Source of the DNA: an uncultured Ruminococcus sp.
GTDB taxonomy: Bacteria > Bacillota > Clostridia > Oscillospirales > Acutalibacteraceae
Direction: 5' to 3'
NCBI GenBank assembly: GCA_900543095.1
Contig: UQQD01000006.1
Span: 1-64,000 of the forward strand
Length of the DNA stretch: 64,000 bases
Shown here: positions 31,201 through 38,678 of the stretch, in pieces
How the letters are laid out: each line of letters begins with the position of its first letter
Numbering within the stretch: the first letter of the stretch is position 1
The notes under the pieces: model-generated
The model's database searches: none
What the model saw: only the letters and a program-made list of their open reading frames with translations
What the model was told of the DNA's origin: nothing
Program-made: the position numbers and the translations under genes

Positions 31201-33320
31201 GTTACCAGTCAGGTACAACCGAGGTTCCTAGTGCTACATACGGTGCATATGCAACATCGTGGACGGTATATCAGGGCGGCAGTAAGGTATTTACATCTAA
31301 CTGCGCCGCACTGATTAACGCTTCGTCACAGAACGAGTCGCTTGTTGGTCACCCGACATATATCACATATGAAAAATCAATTTTTGACGGCAACGATAAG
31401 GGTAACCGTTCCGACGGTCGCTGGTACTATTCCAGAAAAGGCGATAATATTGAAGCAAATGTAATTATCCAGTATTCCGATACTAAAAACGGAACATATG
31501 TAACCGATAATTTTGCTACAGATTCAAATATCGGTACTGCAACAGGAACATCTGCTTACTTTACAGACGATGGTTATTACGGAAAGACCACAGAGTCTGC
31601 ACTGATTGATGAGTCTGATTACTTCAACTTTAAAGCTGAAACCGATGCAGACGGTCATTATACATTCCTTGGTTGGTATCAGCTTAACAGTGACGGTGAG
31701 ATGACGCTGTTCTCAACAGATCCGGCAGCTAAATCGCCTAAGGCAGGTAATGCAACATTCGTTGCAAGATTCTATAAGACGCCTACCGGTTCACTCCCAA
31801 TCAGTCATAAGCTTTATTCAACGGCTCCTGTTATTCCAGGAATGCCTGAAGTAATGGGCGGTCAGGGTGCTTGTAAAGTTAAGGTTGAAATTCTTGGTCC
31901 AAGCGATAATGTAATCATGACATATGATGAAACCCCAGGTTCTATCACAATTCCCAAAACATATATTATTGCAAACAGCCAAAACAAGCTGAAAATTACT
32001 CTTACTTCAACTCCTGCAGGTGTTAATACATTCTATAGTACATATAGAGCCAAAGACAATTCTTATGTAACCGTTTCGGATGCATCCGCTGTCGGTTCAA
32101 CATCAACGGTTACAACGGTTCGTACTGTTGCCATTAACACTTTGTTTGACGATGACGGTAATCTTGTAGCTAAGTCACTGAACTATTACTCTGATTATGA
32201 ACCGCAGACTAAGAATTATAAGATAACCTTCAATTACACAGATCGTTTTGGTACTCCGCAAATCTATGTTGTTAAGGGTACTTTATCCGAAAGCTACATC
32301 ATAACTAACGGCGACGCAGCCCTTTCAAAAGACTTTGTTATGAAGAAAGCGCCTTATGAAGATAACTTCGGTGAAACAATCATATGGGACGGCGATCATA
32401 TAACTTATGGCACAAGCGGAGACACTCTTACAGCAAATGTCAATTCAATTCCGACAGGTCAAGATGTTCATCTTAATTATCAGCTAAATCCTGATGTTCC
32501 ATTTGAAACTCTTACCTTAAAATACGGTGACCTTGCAGTTAAGAAAGATGCTGACGGAAAATATGAGACAACACCAAAAGGCAATTATTATTACTTGGTA
32601 GAAGCTGATGAATCTTATGACGGTAAGGAATTCAGTTATTGGAACATCTTCTCCGATTCAAATGAGAGTGATCTTGTAGCTAAGTGCTATTCAAGAAAGT
32701 TTAATTATGTTCTTTACAAGGATTACTATATTGTGCCTGTATTTGATGGACATAAGTCGGTTACAGAAGATGGCACCTACACAACCATTCAGTTGCTTGA
32801 ATATTCAAGAAACCAGTGGACAGATGCAGAGGGTGTTAAAACCTCTCAGACCGACCGACTCTATGCTGACTTCCAGTTATCATTCAATAAGAACGGAACT
32901 CTTATCAAAGATGCAGCTGATGTAAGATCCTGCGGAATCGTATTTGAGGTAGGAACTAAGCTTAATGTGGACTCGGCAAGCGCATTTAAAGATAATCCCG
33001 AAAACTTTACATTTGAAACTAATACAGAAGCGTTGAAGCAATCAATATTGGCCGGCGACAAGCAGTCAGCTGAGGGAAGAAATCTTCTTAAAACCGTTAT
33101 TGATCCAGAATCTCTTTCAAATAAAAACAGAATAGAGTTCTATAAGGGATTTGCAAATGCTAAATATAATTCGGAAACTGATACATATAACTATACTAAT
33201 GCAATGTATTTAATGAAAGCATATTCATATATGATTGATATAGACGGAAATGTTACTCTGAGTGCTCCTGTTTATGTCAACTTCTATGATATCGCATCAA
33301 TGCAGTACACTGTTTCTTAA
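28293..33320 (+). CDS. Very large secreted starch-binding-like, multi-domain surface protein
   Basis: The protein has 1,675 residues. A signal peptide (about 1-36, ending TNAAF) is followed by a CBM26-like starch-binding module (about 48-165, VYFVPGIDSVVSSYF...). Two InlB-type/bacterial beta repeats follow (about 170-325, ITATPNAGFDFSGWAV and LTASPDSGKSLTNLAV). A second possible carbohydrate module is at about 330-435 (YYIKGNKELTGVDGWG). About 1,200 residues of beta-rich sequence follow; one section at about 785-930 (FYVKGFNDKVAKLWG, ALGGYPGQPL, CQTYDFKDF) may be CBM74-like, which is uncertain. No dockerin, sortase motif or catalytic motif is visible. Release or attachment through starch is likely. 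AGGAGGAAAAT precedes the ATG. Confidence 0.7.
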   Translation: MKTSIKRLSKRTLSIVLAVMMLITTLTIGVVNTNAAFTDDKSVGASTVTVYFVPGIDSVVSSYFDDDGKIKSDYTLKANYNKKGDGQSWSSAEMTLDTNGTYSNKAIYKCDLQEDYGGLGRLQFQIYQGGAFQTQHEVISSWTTDDNFSGKLYNGSSWVTLEYDLTDTKYNVTVASANPEMGTVSPATVQAGETTNPTITATPNAGFDFSGWAVTGGASVADANSATTTVSATAEGTVTASFVAKQTYGITVNSADGGSVASDKDSTYQGDTVTLTASPDSGKSLTNLAVKDADNHDVATTKVSDTTYTFVMPSSAVTVTPTFAVFNSDYYIKGNKELTGVDGWGSSDANNMKPNGDGTYSVTFKDISSGTYKFKPWKDNGGDGEWYHYNEASTITEGFTLTNDGEANYQFTISGDELYDVTITFNPNNSTVDVDIVPSDPTLYTITLSDEESEHKTAPATVSADSSLSGKTITVTTSPATGYKANVTVTNDTTGNEITVTDNKFKMPGSNVTVAVTYTEGTEMSDMYLVYNTEDNNIPSSLTNSTKVYRNGNYIYADLPDDVVKKGLISYFALSSTTSWSDMYWKGNGNLNVFTDESYTQYVSAVKQHYGLDSINYYFGKLNVKSDKVDGIKIKLGELGEDGNVKDPNYEVIPIISSTPSTKVDIIAKDGTLRIQDSKNYQKYADMADTTFVSGYTGTPEQKTYYESASATVGSTVTITTTVQEAYRDKYYVRGFVVNGQTYSVNTSASPDGVYTLTLPITEDMGGETLEVTPVYFYADNNDTITFYVKGFNDKVAKLWGNTVAAHFWYKDGSEISLPTADDKNALGGYPGQPLLNEGGFYYVQVPKHLNGDTAKPVIGVTLNNYVWDDIHGGLVSGGTGNNCQTYDFKDFVKLSELTGADAVDNIIFEFKYRDIVENRTLSAVPTSTSTDVYKNGWEDLTDYYSRKVDIYGNLVTDETLSPVYVVSKGYQSGTTEVPSATYGAYATSWTVYQGGSKVFTSNCAALINASSQNESLVGHPTYITYEKSIFDGNDKGNRSDGRWYYSRKGDNIEANVIIQYSDTKNGTYVTDNFATDSNIGTATGTSAYFTDDGYYGKTTESALIDESDYFNFKAETDADGHYTFLGWYQLNSDGEMTLFSTDPAAKSPKAGNATFVARFYKTPTGSLPISHKLYSTAPVIPGMPEVMGGQGACKVKVEILGPSDNVIMTYDETPGSITIPKTYIIANSQNKLKITLTSTPAGVNTFYSTYRAKDNSYVTVSDASAVGSTSTVTTVRTVAINTLFDDDGNLVAKSLNYYSDYEPQTKNYKITFNYTDRFGTPQIYVVKGTLSESYIITNGDAALSKDFVMKKAPYEDNFGETIIWDGDHITYGTSGDTLTANVNSIPTGQDVHLNYQLNPDVPFETLTLKYGDLAVKKDADGKYETTPKGNYYYLVEADESYDGKEFSYWNIFSDSNESDLVAKCYSRKFNYVLYKDYYIVPVFDGHKSVTEDGTYTTIQLLEYSRNQWTDAEGVKTSQTDRLYADFQLSFNKNGTLIKDAADVRSCGIVFEVGTKLNVDSASAFKDNPENFTFETNTEALKQSILAGDKQSAEGRNLLKTVIDPESLSNKNRIEFYKGFANAKYNSETDTYNYTNAMYLMKAYSYMIDIDGNVTLSAPVYVNFYDIASMQYTVS

Positions 33321-33333
33321 GGGAGGAATAACA

Positions 33334-33474
33334 ATGAAGAAACCATATATATCTCCTGAGTTAGATGTCACTAAAATCAATTTAAGCGAACTGATGACTA
33401 ATATTGATATCAGTAATCCTGAGGAAACAAGGCAATCAGGTGAATTTGAAAGCGGCGAAGATATCGGCGGATAA
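33334..33474 (+). CDS. 46-residue peptide resembling a RiPP precursor
   Basis: ATG 33334 lies seven bases after GGGAGG and 13 bp after the large surface-protein gene. The product starts MKKPYISPELDVTKINL and ends in the acidic, Gly- and Ser-containing tail GEFESGEDIGG. A start of the form 'MKK-Y-xxPEL-x-V' is common to leader peptides of several clostridial RiPP families and lasso-type precursors. No radical-SAM, cyclase or transporter gene is nearby, but an HPr-kinase-like gene of the type found in such clusters lies 985 bp downstream. The function is unproven; it could also be a small regulatory or structural peptide. Confidence 0.65.
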   Translation: MKKPYISPELDVTKINLSELMTNIDISNPEETRQSGEFESGEDIGG

Positions 33475-33487
33475 TTTACAAATTCTT

Positions 33488-33527
33488 GGGGCGGCTGCTT
33501 AAAAAGTAGTTGCCCCTTCCTGTTTAC
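33488..33527 (+). terminator. Hairpin after the small peptide gene
   Basis: GGGGCGGCTGCTT pairs with AGTAGTTGCCCC around AAAA, followed by TTCCTGTTT. The poor T-run suggests partial read-through to the next gene. Confidence 0.5.
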
Positions 33528-33538
33528 GGAGGACTATT

Positions 33539-34402
33539 ATGACTAAAGTATTAAAAAAATTGTTAGTTGCGGCATTTTCGCTTTGCTTTATTGTTACTAC
33601 AATAATTGCAGTTAACGCTGATTCATATTTAATGTCTGATGGATTTTCATATCTTGCAAATAATCAAATGGCTACAATTTACGGATATGACAACAGAAAC
33701 TCAGATGTTGTTATACCAAGGCAGCTCGGAAGTAATTATACATATAAGATCGCTAATTATGCTTTTCTTAACAATACAAATATGAGTTCATTGTCATTTG
33801 ATAACTCTGATTTTCTTACTGAAATAGGTGACAGTGCATTTGCCGGTTGTACAAATATAACCGACCTGGTTTTACCTGTTTCAATAAAAAAACTGAATTT
33901 CGGTTGTTTCCAAAATTGCACATCGCTTATGGATCTGACGATTTATGCAAGTATCAATACTATACCGAATCAGGCTTTTTATAATTGCACTGCGTTAAAC
34001 AATGTAAACATTCATAACAATATTACCACTATCGGTAATTTTGCGTTTGCAAATTGCACATCTCTGAAAAAGATAGTTTTGTCTAAAAATGTGACGTCTA
34101 TTGCGGCAACTGCTTTTAAAAACGATACCGATTTAACAATTTATTGCTACAAAAATTCATATGCTCATAATTATGCAATAACAAACGGCATTTCATATCA
34201 GTTAATTGATGAATATGAAATAGGCGACGTCAACCGTGACGGCAAGATAAATGTAATTGATGCAACTGAAATTCAAAAGTATCTTGCCAATAAGGTAACA
34301 CTTGATGATGTTCAGCTTAAACTCGCCGATTTTAATAATGACGGTATAATAAGCGTTTCCGACGCTACAGGTGTTCAGAAATTTATTGCACAGGTAAGCT
34401 GA
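33539..34402 (+). CDS. Secreted leucine-rich-repeat (LRR_5) protein with C-terminal dockerin
   Basis: The protein has 287 residues. A signal peptide (about 1-27) is followed by BspA-type repeats at about 45-200 (IGDSAFAGCTNITDLVLP, NQAFYNCTALNNVNIH, NFAFANCTSLKKIVLS). The dockerin at about 225-285 has two Ca-binding loops (GDVNRDGKINVIDATE and ADFNNDGIISVSDATG). No enzyme domain is present, so it is probably a non-catalytic, cohesin-docked adhesion or ligand-binding part of the amylosome. It starts 64 bp after the small peptide gene with GGAGG upstream and is followed by a terminator. Confidence 0.85.
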   Translation: MTKVLKKLLVAAFSLCFIVTTIIAVNADSYLMSDGFSYLANNQMATIYGYDNRNSDVVIPRQLGSNYTYKIANYAFLNNTNMSSLSFDNSDFLTEIGDSAFAGCTNITDLVLPVSIKKLNFGCFQNCTSLMDLTIYASINTIPNQAFYNCTALNNVNIHNNITTIGNFAFANCTSLKKIVLSKNVTSIAATAFKNDTDLTIYCYKNSYAHNYAITNGISYQLIDEYEIGDVNRDGKINVIDATEIQKYLANKVTLDDVQLKLADFNNDGIISVSDATGVQKFIAQVS

Positions 34403-34413
34403 TTTTAGCAATT

Positions 34414-34445
34414 AAGCCTCCCTTATTTTAGGGAGGCTTTGTTTA
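34414..34445 (+). terminator. Terminator of the LRR-dockerin gene
   Basis: AAGCCTCCC pairs with GGGAGGCTT around TTATTTTA, followed by TGTTT. The kinase-like gene starts only 14 bases later, so read-through or a hidden promoter is needed for it. Confidence 0.75.
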
Positions 34446-34458
34446 AACAGGAGGATAT

Positions 34459-35163
34459 GTGAGATATTTAATTGCCGATTTGGTAACGGAATTTTTACCT
34501 AAATACGATTTGCTCGCCGATTTTGCAAATAAATTTACCTATAATGGAGATCGCCCGACGGACATCTCTTTAAACGTGCCGCAAAAAAGTATTGAAAATC
34601 TTTTGCAGCGAATGAAAAAAGGCACATTGCCGCAAGAGGCGGAAAGCTTTGCTGTAGGTAATGCGTTTTTCAAGCAGTCGGTCAAATACGGGGCAATGCT
34701 TTTACATTCGTCTGCCATAGTTTTTGACGGAAAAGCATATTTATTTTCGGCGCAATCGGGCATAGGTAAATCAACACATACTCGGCTTTGGCAACAGGCT
34801 TTTGGCGAAAAGGTGTCTGTTATCAATGATGACAAGCCGGCAGTGCGTGTTCTAAACTCAAAAGCGGTTGCATACGGAACACCGTTTGACGGCGGAAGCG
34901 GAATTGCCGAAAACATCTCAGCTCCCCTAAAAGCAATCGTATTTTTGGAGAGGGGAGAGCAAAACTCGGTAAGGAGGGCAACAACGGAGGAGATTTTAAA
35001 AAATCTTTATTTTTCAACGGTGCATATGCTTGACAGAGCAACCGCAGAAAAAATGCTTGGTAACTTTGAAAGCCTAATTGCTGCGACCGATTTTTATATT
35101 CTCACCTGTAATACCGACATCTCTGCGGCATATACTGCATACAATGGGATTGTCGGGAATTGA
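34459..35163 (+). CDS. HPr kinase/phosphorylase-like protein
   Basis: The product has 234 residues from GTG 34459, behind AGGAGG. It resembles the C-terminal kinase domain of HPr kinase: AMLLHSSAIVFDGKAYLFSA, the P-loop SGIGKSTHTRLW (about 98-109), INDDKPAVR with catalytic acids, and GTPFDGGSG. The N-terminal half lacks the usual HprK domain, and the length and HTRLW variant match the stand-alone kinases found in RiPP clusters, such as the paeninodin precursor kinase. The protein substrate is unknown. The 46-residue peptide encoded at 33334 is the natural candidate in this neighbourhood. Confidence 0.75.
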   Translation: MRYLIADLVTEFLPKYDLLADFANKFTYNGDRPTDISLNVPQKSIENLLQRMKKGTLPQEAESFAVGNAFFKQSVKYGAMLLHSSAIVFDGKAYLFSAQSGIGKSTHTRLWQQAFGEKVSVINDDKPAVRVLNSKAVAYGTPFDGGSGIAENISAPLKAIVFLERGEQNSVRRATTEEILKNLYFSTVHMLDRATAEKMLGNFESLIAATDFYILTCNTDISAAYTAYNGIVGN

Positions 35164-35221
35164 ATCTAAAATAAGTAAGGAGCTGTTTGCTAAGTGCGAC
35201 AGCTCCTTGTTAAATTTGTTA

Positions 35222-35300
35222 ATACCCTAAGTGCAAATGTCCCCGACACTTAGGCGGCGGTAGACATTTCAGTGGGAGTTATACTCCCGAAATGCATTGC
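35222..35300. repeat. Dispersed intergenic repeat, copy B (reverse orientation)
   Basis: CCTAAGTGCAAATGTCCCC is the reverse complement of the end of other copies, followed by CAGTGGGAGTTATACTCCC as in the copies near 40606 and 43904. Confidence 0.6.
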
Positions 35301-35469
35301 AAATATGCTGAACATAACGCTTGAAAATTGTGTGTTTCTGTACTAAAATGTAGGGACGCCCTTGCGGCTGTTTGTGGACGAACGCTGGTTGCCTCTACAA
35401 ATATAAATAACTAAGCAATGTGCTAAAAACAGCGGAACAGTCAAGACTGTTCCATACATAAAATTGCGA

Positions 35470-35570
35470 TTCCACCCCTCAGTCACTTCGTGACAGGCTC
35501 CCCTCAAGGTGCGCCTTTGAAGCGTTTGTGCGAGAATAAAGCCTTCCTTTGAGGGAAGGTGGTGGCGCAG
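35470..35570. repeat. Second intergenic repeat type (CACCCCTCAGTCACTTCGTGA)
   Basis: CACCCCTCAGTCACTTCG, CTCCCCTCAAGG, GCGCCTTTGAAG and the pairing CCTTCCTTTGAGGGAAGG form a folded repeat. I recall the same pattern between genes in many gut Firmicutes. No gene is seen in 35164-35634; the stretch holds this repeat, copy B and GTAGGGACGCCC. Confidence 0.6.
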
Positions 35571-35634
35571 TAATTTATCGCTGTGATGAAAGGGTAATAT
35601 GACATTAACGCCTTCGTTACTATATCTATAATAA

Positions 35635-36162
35635 TTACGGTTTTATGTTAATCTGGCACATTTTCATTGCTTCAAGTGCGGCTTTGTGAGTTTCGGGGGT
35701 TACTCCGGCACAGCAGGAGGAATCGACCGAAATATCATTTTCATAAAAATATGCTTTTAGTATAAGTGCGTTTGATACAACGCATATATCTGTACAAAGA
35801 CCTATAAGCTCCACTGAGAAATTTTCATCGTCAGCCGCTTTATTGATCAGATTTGGCAGTTCAACGGAGCCAAATGTCGGCTTTTCGACTAAAACGTAGT
35901 CTTTGCCGTTAAGCGCATCGGCAATCTTGTCATTAAGCTTCCAGCCGTTTGTACCTTTAACGCAATGAACAACGGGCAGTTTTTTGCCCTCGGAAGTGCT
36001 CATATAGTCACTGTTATGCGTGTCTATCGTTACGAATATTTTGCCGTCAAAATTGCGAATTTTATTTGCGGCATTGTCAACTATTTCAACTGCTTGTGCA
36101 GTACCGAGCGCACCGTCGATAAAATCATTTTGCATATCGACGACCACCAAAAAATTTTTCAT
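35635..36162 (-). CDS. pncA: Isochorismatase-family hydrolase, probable nicotinamidase
   Basis: The ATG at 36162, seven bases after GGAG, gives 175 residues (an ATG at 36168 is too close to that site). The catalytic Asp lies in VVDMQNDFIDGALG, the Lys in DYVLVEKPTFGS, and the nucleophilic Cys in IGLCTDICVVSNAL. Metal-binding Asp/His are seen in VTIDTHNSDYM. This is the triad and metal site of nicotinamidases, which turn nicotinamide into nicotinate for NAD salvage. The exact substrate is inferred. It ends 9 bp after the channel gene's end region and shares its strand. Confidence 0.85.
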   Translation of the reverse strand: MKNFLVVVDMQNDFIDGALGTAQAVEIVDNAANKIRNFDGKIFVTIDTHNSDYMSTSEGKKLPVVHCVKGTNGWKLNDKIADALNGKDYVLVEKPTFGSVELPNLINKAADDENFSVELIGLCTDICVVSNALILKAYFYENDISVDSSCCAGVTPETHKAALEAMKMCQINIKP

Positions 36163-36177
36163 AACCATTCTCCGTGC

Positions 36178-36600
36178 TTATTTATTTTTGTTGAACTCTT
36201 TAGCCTTTTCCGAAAGCTCTTTAAGCTCATCGGCTGAAAGCTCAGGAAGATGTTCAAGGTCATAAAGGAATTTTTCTGCGCTTTCATTCATTCTTAGCTT
36301 ACTGCTTTCTATGTAATAGCTTGTGATAATTCCGGGTACTATTGCAATTATAAGAATGGAGCATACCGAAAGGAACACCGACAGTATTCTGCCGATAACA
36401 GTTACCGCTGTAATGTCGCCGAAGCCTATGGTTGTTGCAACGCTGTAGCAGTACCAAAGTCCGTCGATAAATCTTGGCGCAGCCGGTTCAACTATCCATA
36501 TGACGACGCTGACAGCCGCAAAAATAATCAAATAGCTGAACAACAGTTTAACAGCGCCCGTCCTTTTGAGAACGATTCCGATGACCTTTCGCTTTTTCAT
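36178..36600 (-). CDS. Two-helix potassium channel
   Basis: The product has 140 residues. Helix 1 is LLFSYLIIFAAVSVVIWIV (about 18-37). The pore loop has SVATTIGFGDITAV, with the K+ selectivity filter TIGFGD, and helix 2 is ILSVFLSVCSILIIAIVPGII. A short charged, helical cytoplasmic tail follows, without an RCK domain. It fits the ion_trans_2 family of small bacterial K+ channels. The promoter at 36635-36662 precedes it, and the nicotinamidase gene follows 15 bp later, probably in one transcript. Confidence 0.88.
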   Translation of the reverse strand: MKKRKVIGIVLKRTGAVKLLFSYLIIFAAVSVVIWIVEPAAPRFIDGLWYCYSVATTIGFGDITAVTVIGRILSVFLSVCSILIIAIVPGIITSYYIESSKLRMNESAEKFLYDLEHLPELSADELKELSEKAKEFNKNK

Positions 36601-36634
36601 AACATTTCCTCGCTCGCAATATTAGTATAAATTA

Positions 36635-36662
36635 ATTATATCATACGCAGTATAAAATGCAA
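36635..36662 (-). promoter_or_regulatory. Promoter of the channel-nicotinamidase pair
   Basis: Read on the minus strand: TTGCAT (36662-36657), 16-base spacer, TATAAT (36640-36635). Confidence 0.65.
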
Positions 36663-36847
36663 CACAAAAGATGTTTGCTGCTCTTATTATATTTTTTAAT
36701 ATAAGTGCTTATGGCGTGTTGCACTTATCTTGCATAATAACAAATATTAGAATTTTATAAAAAATATTAAATCAAAATAATTATACTAAAAAATGCAGTA
36801 AACAAGCCGTTTTTGCGTATGTTGGCTTATTTACTGCACTTTGAGTT

Positions 36848-37197
36848 TGGTGGAGGTGACGGGAGTCGAACCCGTGTCCGAAAACTGCTTGCCAAAATTT
36901 TCTACGAGCGTAGTCGCTGTTTTCAATCTCCCTTGCCGCAACGCCCAACGACAGGCTTTGCGGTTTGGCAGCTCCTGATGTGTGACAAAGTTCGGAGCAC
37001 TCCTCTGTTCACATTTACCACTAAACGACGCCCAAGCTTATGCCGTGGTACTCACAAGCAGGACGAGCAGCGCCTTAGGCAGCTGCTAATTCAACTGTAT
37101 TTTTGTCAGTTAATTTTAGGTTGCGGATTTTATGGCGGTTCCGCACCGCCGCTCGCTTATTGAGGTTTACAATCCCCGTCGAAGCCTTTACACCCCC
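36848..37197 (-). ncRNA. ssrA: Transfer-messenger RNA (tmRNA)
   Basis: On the minus strand the RNA starts GGGGGTGTAAAGGCTTCGAC and ends in a T-arm and acceptor strand, GGTTCGACTCCCGTCACC then TCCACCA. The tag frame ends LAAA and TAA at 37075. The likely resume codon is GAC at 37107-37105, giving the tag DKNTVELAAA. Pseudoknot-like GC segments flank the tag. It lies directly downstream of smpB, its protein partner. Confidence 0.95.
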
Positions 37198-37205
37198 ATA
37201 TATAT

Positions 37206-37227
37206 TAGGGCGAAGCAAGTCGCCCTG
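37206..37227 (-). terminator. Hairpin between smpB and ssrA
   Basis: GGGCGA pairs with TCGCCC around CTTGCT, followed on the minus strand by TAATATAT. Confidence 0.45.
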
Positions 37228-37233
37228 ATTTTA

Positions 37234-37695
37234 TTACATATGCGATTGAGTTTTAATCGCACGTTCAATGTCGCGCTTTGCACTGCGTTTTGCCATATCC
37301 TCGCGCTTGTCATACAGCTTTTTGCCCTTGCACAGACCGACCTGAACTTTTACCTTGCTGTCCTTAAAGTACAGACTTATAGGAATAAGCGAATATCCTG
37401 TCTGCTTGACAGTTCCGTAAAGCTTGTTGATTTCTTTTTTATGCATAAGCAATCGCCTTACCCTTAACGGGTCACGGTTAAATATGTTGCCCTGTTCATA
37501 GGGCGATATATGCATACCGTTCACAAATATTTCGCCGTCAACAATAGAACACCAACTGTCCTTTAGGTTTACTCTGCCGTTTCTGATAGATTTTACCTCT
37601 GTGCCGCAAAGCTCTATTCCTGCTTCGAATGATTCTTCAATAAAGTAATCATGACGGGCTTTTTTGTTTTGTGCTATTGTTTTAAGTGAGCTCAT
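37234..37695 (-). CDS. smpB: SsrA-binding protein SmpB
   Basis: The 153-residue product has the OB-fold signatures AQNKKARHDYFIEESFEAGI, LCGTEVKSIRNGRVNLKDSW and HISPYEQG. The basic C-terminal tail (DKREDMAKRSAKRDIERAIK) enters the ribosome decoding centre during trans-translation. It is encoded next to ssrA and shares one base with the recR stop codon, so recR and smpB are translationally coupled. Confidence 0.97.
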   Translation of the reverse strand: MSSLKTIAQNKKARHDYFIEESFEAGIELCGTEVKSIRNGRVNLKDSWCSIVDGEIFVNGMHISPYEQGNIFNRDPLRVRRLLMHKKEINKLYGTVKQTGYSLIPISLYFKDSKVKVQVGLCKGKKLYDKREDMAKRSAKRDIERAIKTQSHM

Positions 37696-38297
37696 CAGAT
37701 TTCATTCCTGCCTTCCAGAGCCTTTGCAAGCGTGTATTCATCGGCGTATTCAAGGTCGCCGCCAACAGGTATTCCGTAGGCAAGGCGTGTAACCTTAACG
37801 CCCATAGGCTTTAACAGCTTTGATATATACAGCGCCGTTGCATCGCCCTCGACAGTCGGGTTGGTTGCCATAATGACTTCCTTAACCGTATCGTCCGAAA
37901 GCCTTGCGACAAGTTGTTTTATCGTCAGGTTATCAGGTCCGATGTCGTTAAGAGGGGAGATAGCGCCGTGCAAAACGTGATAAACGCCCTTGTATTCGTG
38001 TGTGTTTTCAACAGCAGTGGCGTCTCTCGGAGTTTCAACTACGCAAATAACGGAATTGTCCCTTGTTGCACTTGAACAAACAGGGCAAAGTTCCTTGTCT
38101 GTCAAATTACAGCACTTCTTACAATAATGTATTTTACTGTGAGCGTCAAGTACGGATTTTGCAAGCTCCTCTGCCTGTGTTTTTGACAGGTTTAATACAT
38201 AATATGCAAGGCGCTGAGCTGTTTTGTGTCCGATACCGGGCATTTTTTCAAATTGCTCCACAAGATTTTCAAGCGGAGCGACATTGTATTGAGCCAT
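37695..38297 (-). CDS. recR: Recombination protein RecR
   Basis: The 200-residue product has the helix-hairpin-helix region PLENLVEQFEKMPGIGHKTAQRLA. The zinc motif is C-K-K-C...C-P-V-C (about 57-72). The TOPRIM domain has VCVVETPRDATAVENT, and a C-terminal Walker-B-like segment reads TRLAYGIPVGGDLEYADE. RecR works with RecF and RecO in gap repair. It follows ybaB by one base, the common dnaX-ybaB-recR arrangement. Confidence 0.97.
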   Translation of the reverse strand: MAQYNVAPLENLVEQFEKMPGIGHKTAQRLAYYVLNLSKTQAEELAKSVLDAHSKIHYCKKCCNLTDKELCPVCSSATRDNSVICVVETPRDATAVENTHEYKGVYHVLHGAISPLNDIGPDNLTIKQLVARLSDDTVKEVIMATNPTVEGDATALYISKLLKPMGVKVTRLAYGIPVGGDLEYADEYTLAKALEGRNEI

Positions 38298-38298
38298 A

Positions 38299-38649
38299 TC
38301 AGAACATTCCCGGAATATTAAGTCCGCCCGAAATAGATTCCATTTTGTCCTCTTTTTCTTTTGCTGCGGTTCTCAAAGCCTCGTTTGCGGCGGCCATAAC
38401 AAGGTCAGCCAACATCTCTACGTCTTCGGGGTCAACAACATCGGGTGAAATTTCAACCTTTGTCAGTTCCATTTTGCCTGTTACGGTAACAGATACAGCG
38501 CCGCCGCCTGCGTTTGCGGTGTATTCTTTGGTTTCAAGCTCGGCAGAAGCAGCCTCCATATCGTCCTGAAGTTTTTGTGCCTGGCGTGCGAGCTGCTGAA
38601 TGTTGTTTGTTCCGCCGCCACCGTAGCCTTTTGGTAATCTTGCTTTCAT
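38299..38649 (-). CDS. YbaB/EbfC nucleoid-associated protein
   Basis: The 116-residue product has a Gly-rich start (MKARLPKGYGGGGTNN), then the helix NIQQLARQAQKLQDDMEAA and the core TKVEISPDVVDPEDVEMLADLVMAAANEAL of this DNA-binding dimer family. It lies between dnaX and recR, as expected. AAGGAAG precedes the ATG. Confidence 0.95.
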   Translation of the reverse strand: MKARLPKGYGGGGTNNIQQLARQAQKLQDDMEAASAELETKEYTANAGGGAVSVTVTGKMELTKVEISPDVVDPEDVEMLADLVMAAANEALRTAAKEKEDKMESISGGLNIPGMF

Positions 38650-38678
38650 TATTAAAAACTTCCTTTCGTGTGTTTGTT

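Noticed and set aside
28293..33320. A dockerin or sortase signal at the C-terminus of the large surface protein
   Set aside because: The last 100 residues show no DxNxDG calcium loops, no LPXTG-type motif and no terminal hydrophobic helix.
33334..35163. A full lasso-peptide or sactipeptide cluster
   Set aside because: No asparagine-synthetase-like cyclase, B1/B2 protease, radical SAM enzyme or ABC exporter is encoded nearby; only the peptide and kinase hints remain.
36813..37163. Plus-strand open frame of 116 residues
   Set aside because: It lies over the tmRNA gene on the other strand and ends with RNA-like sequence; no coding signal.
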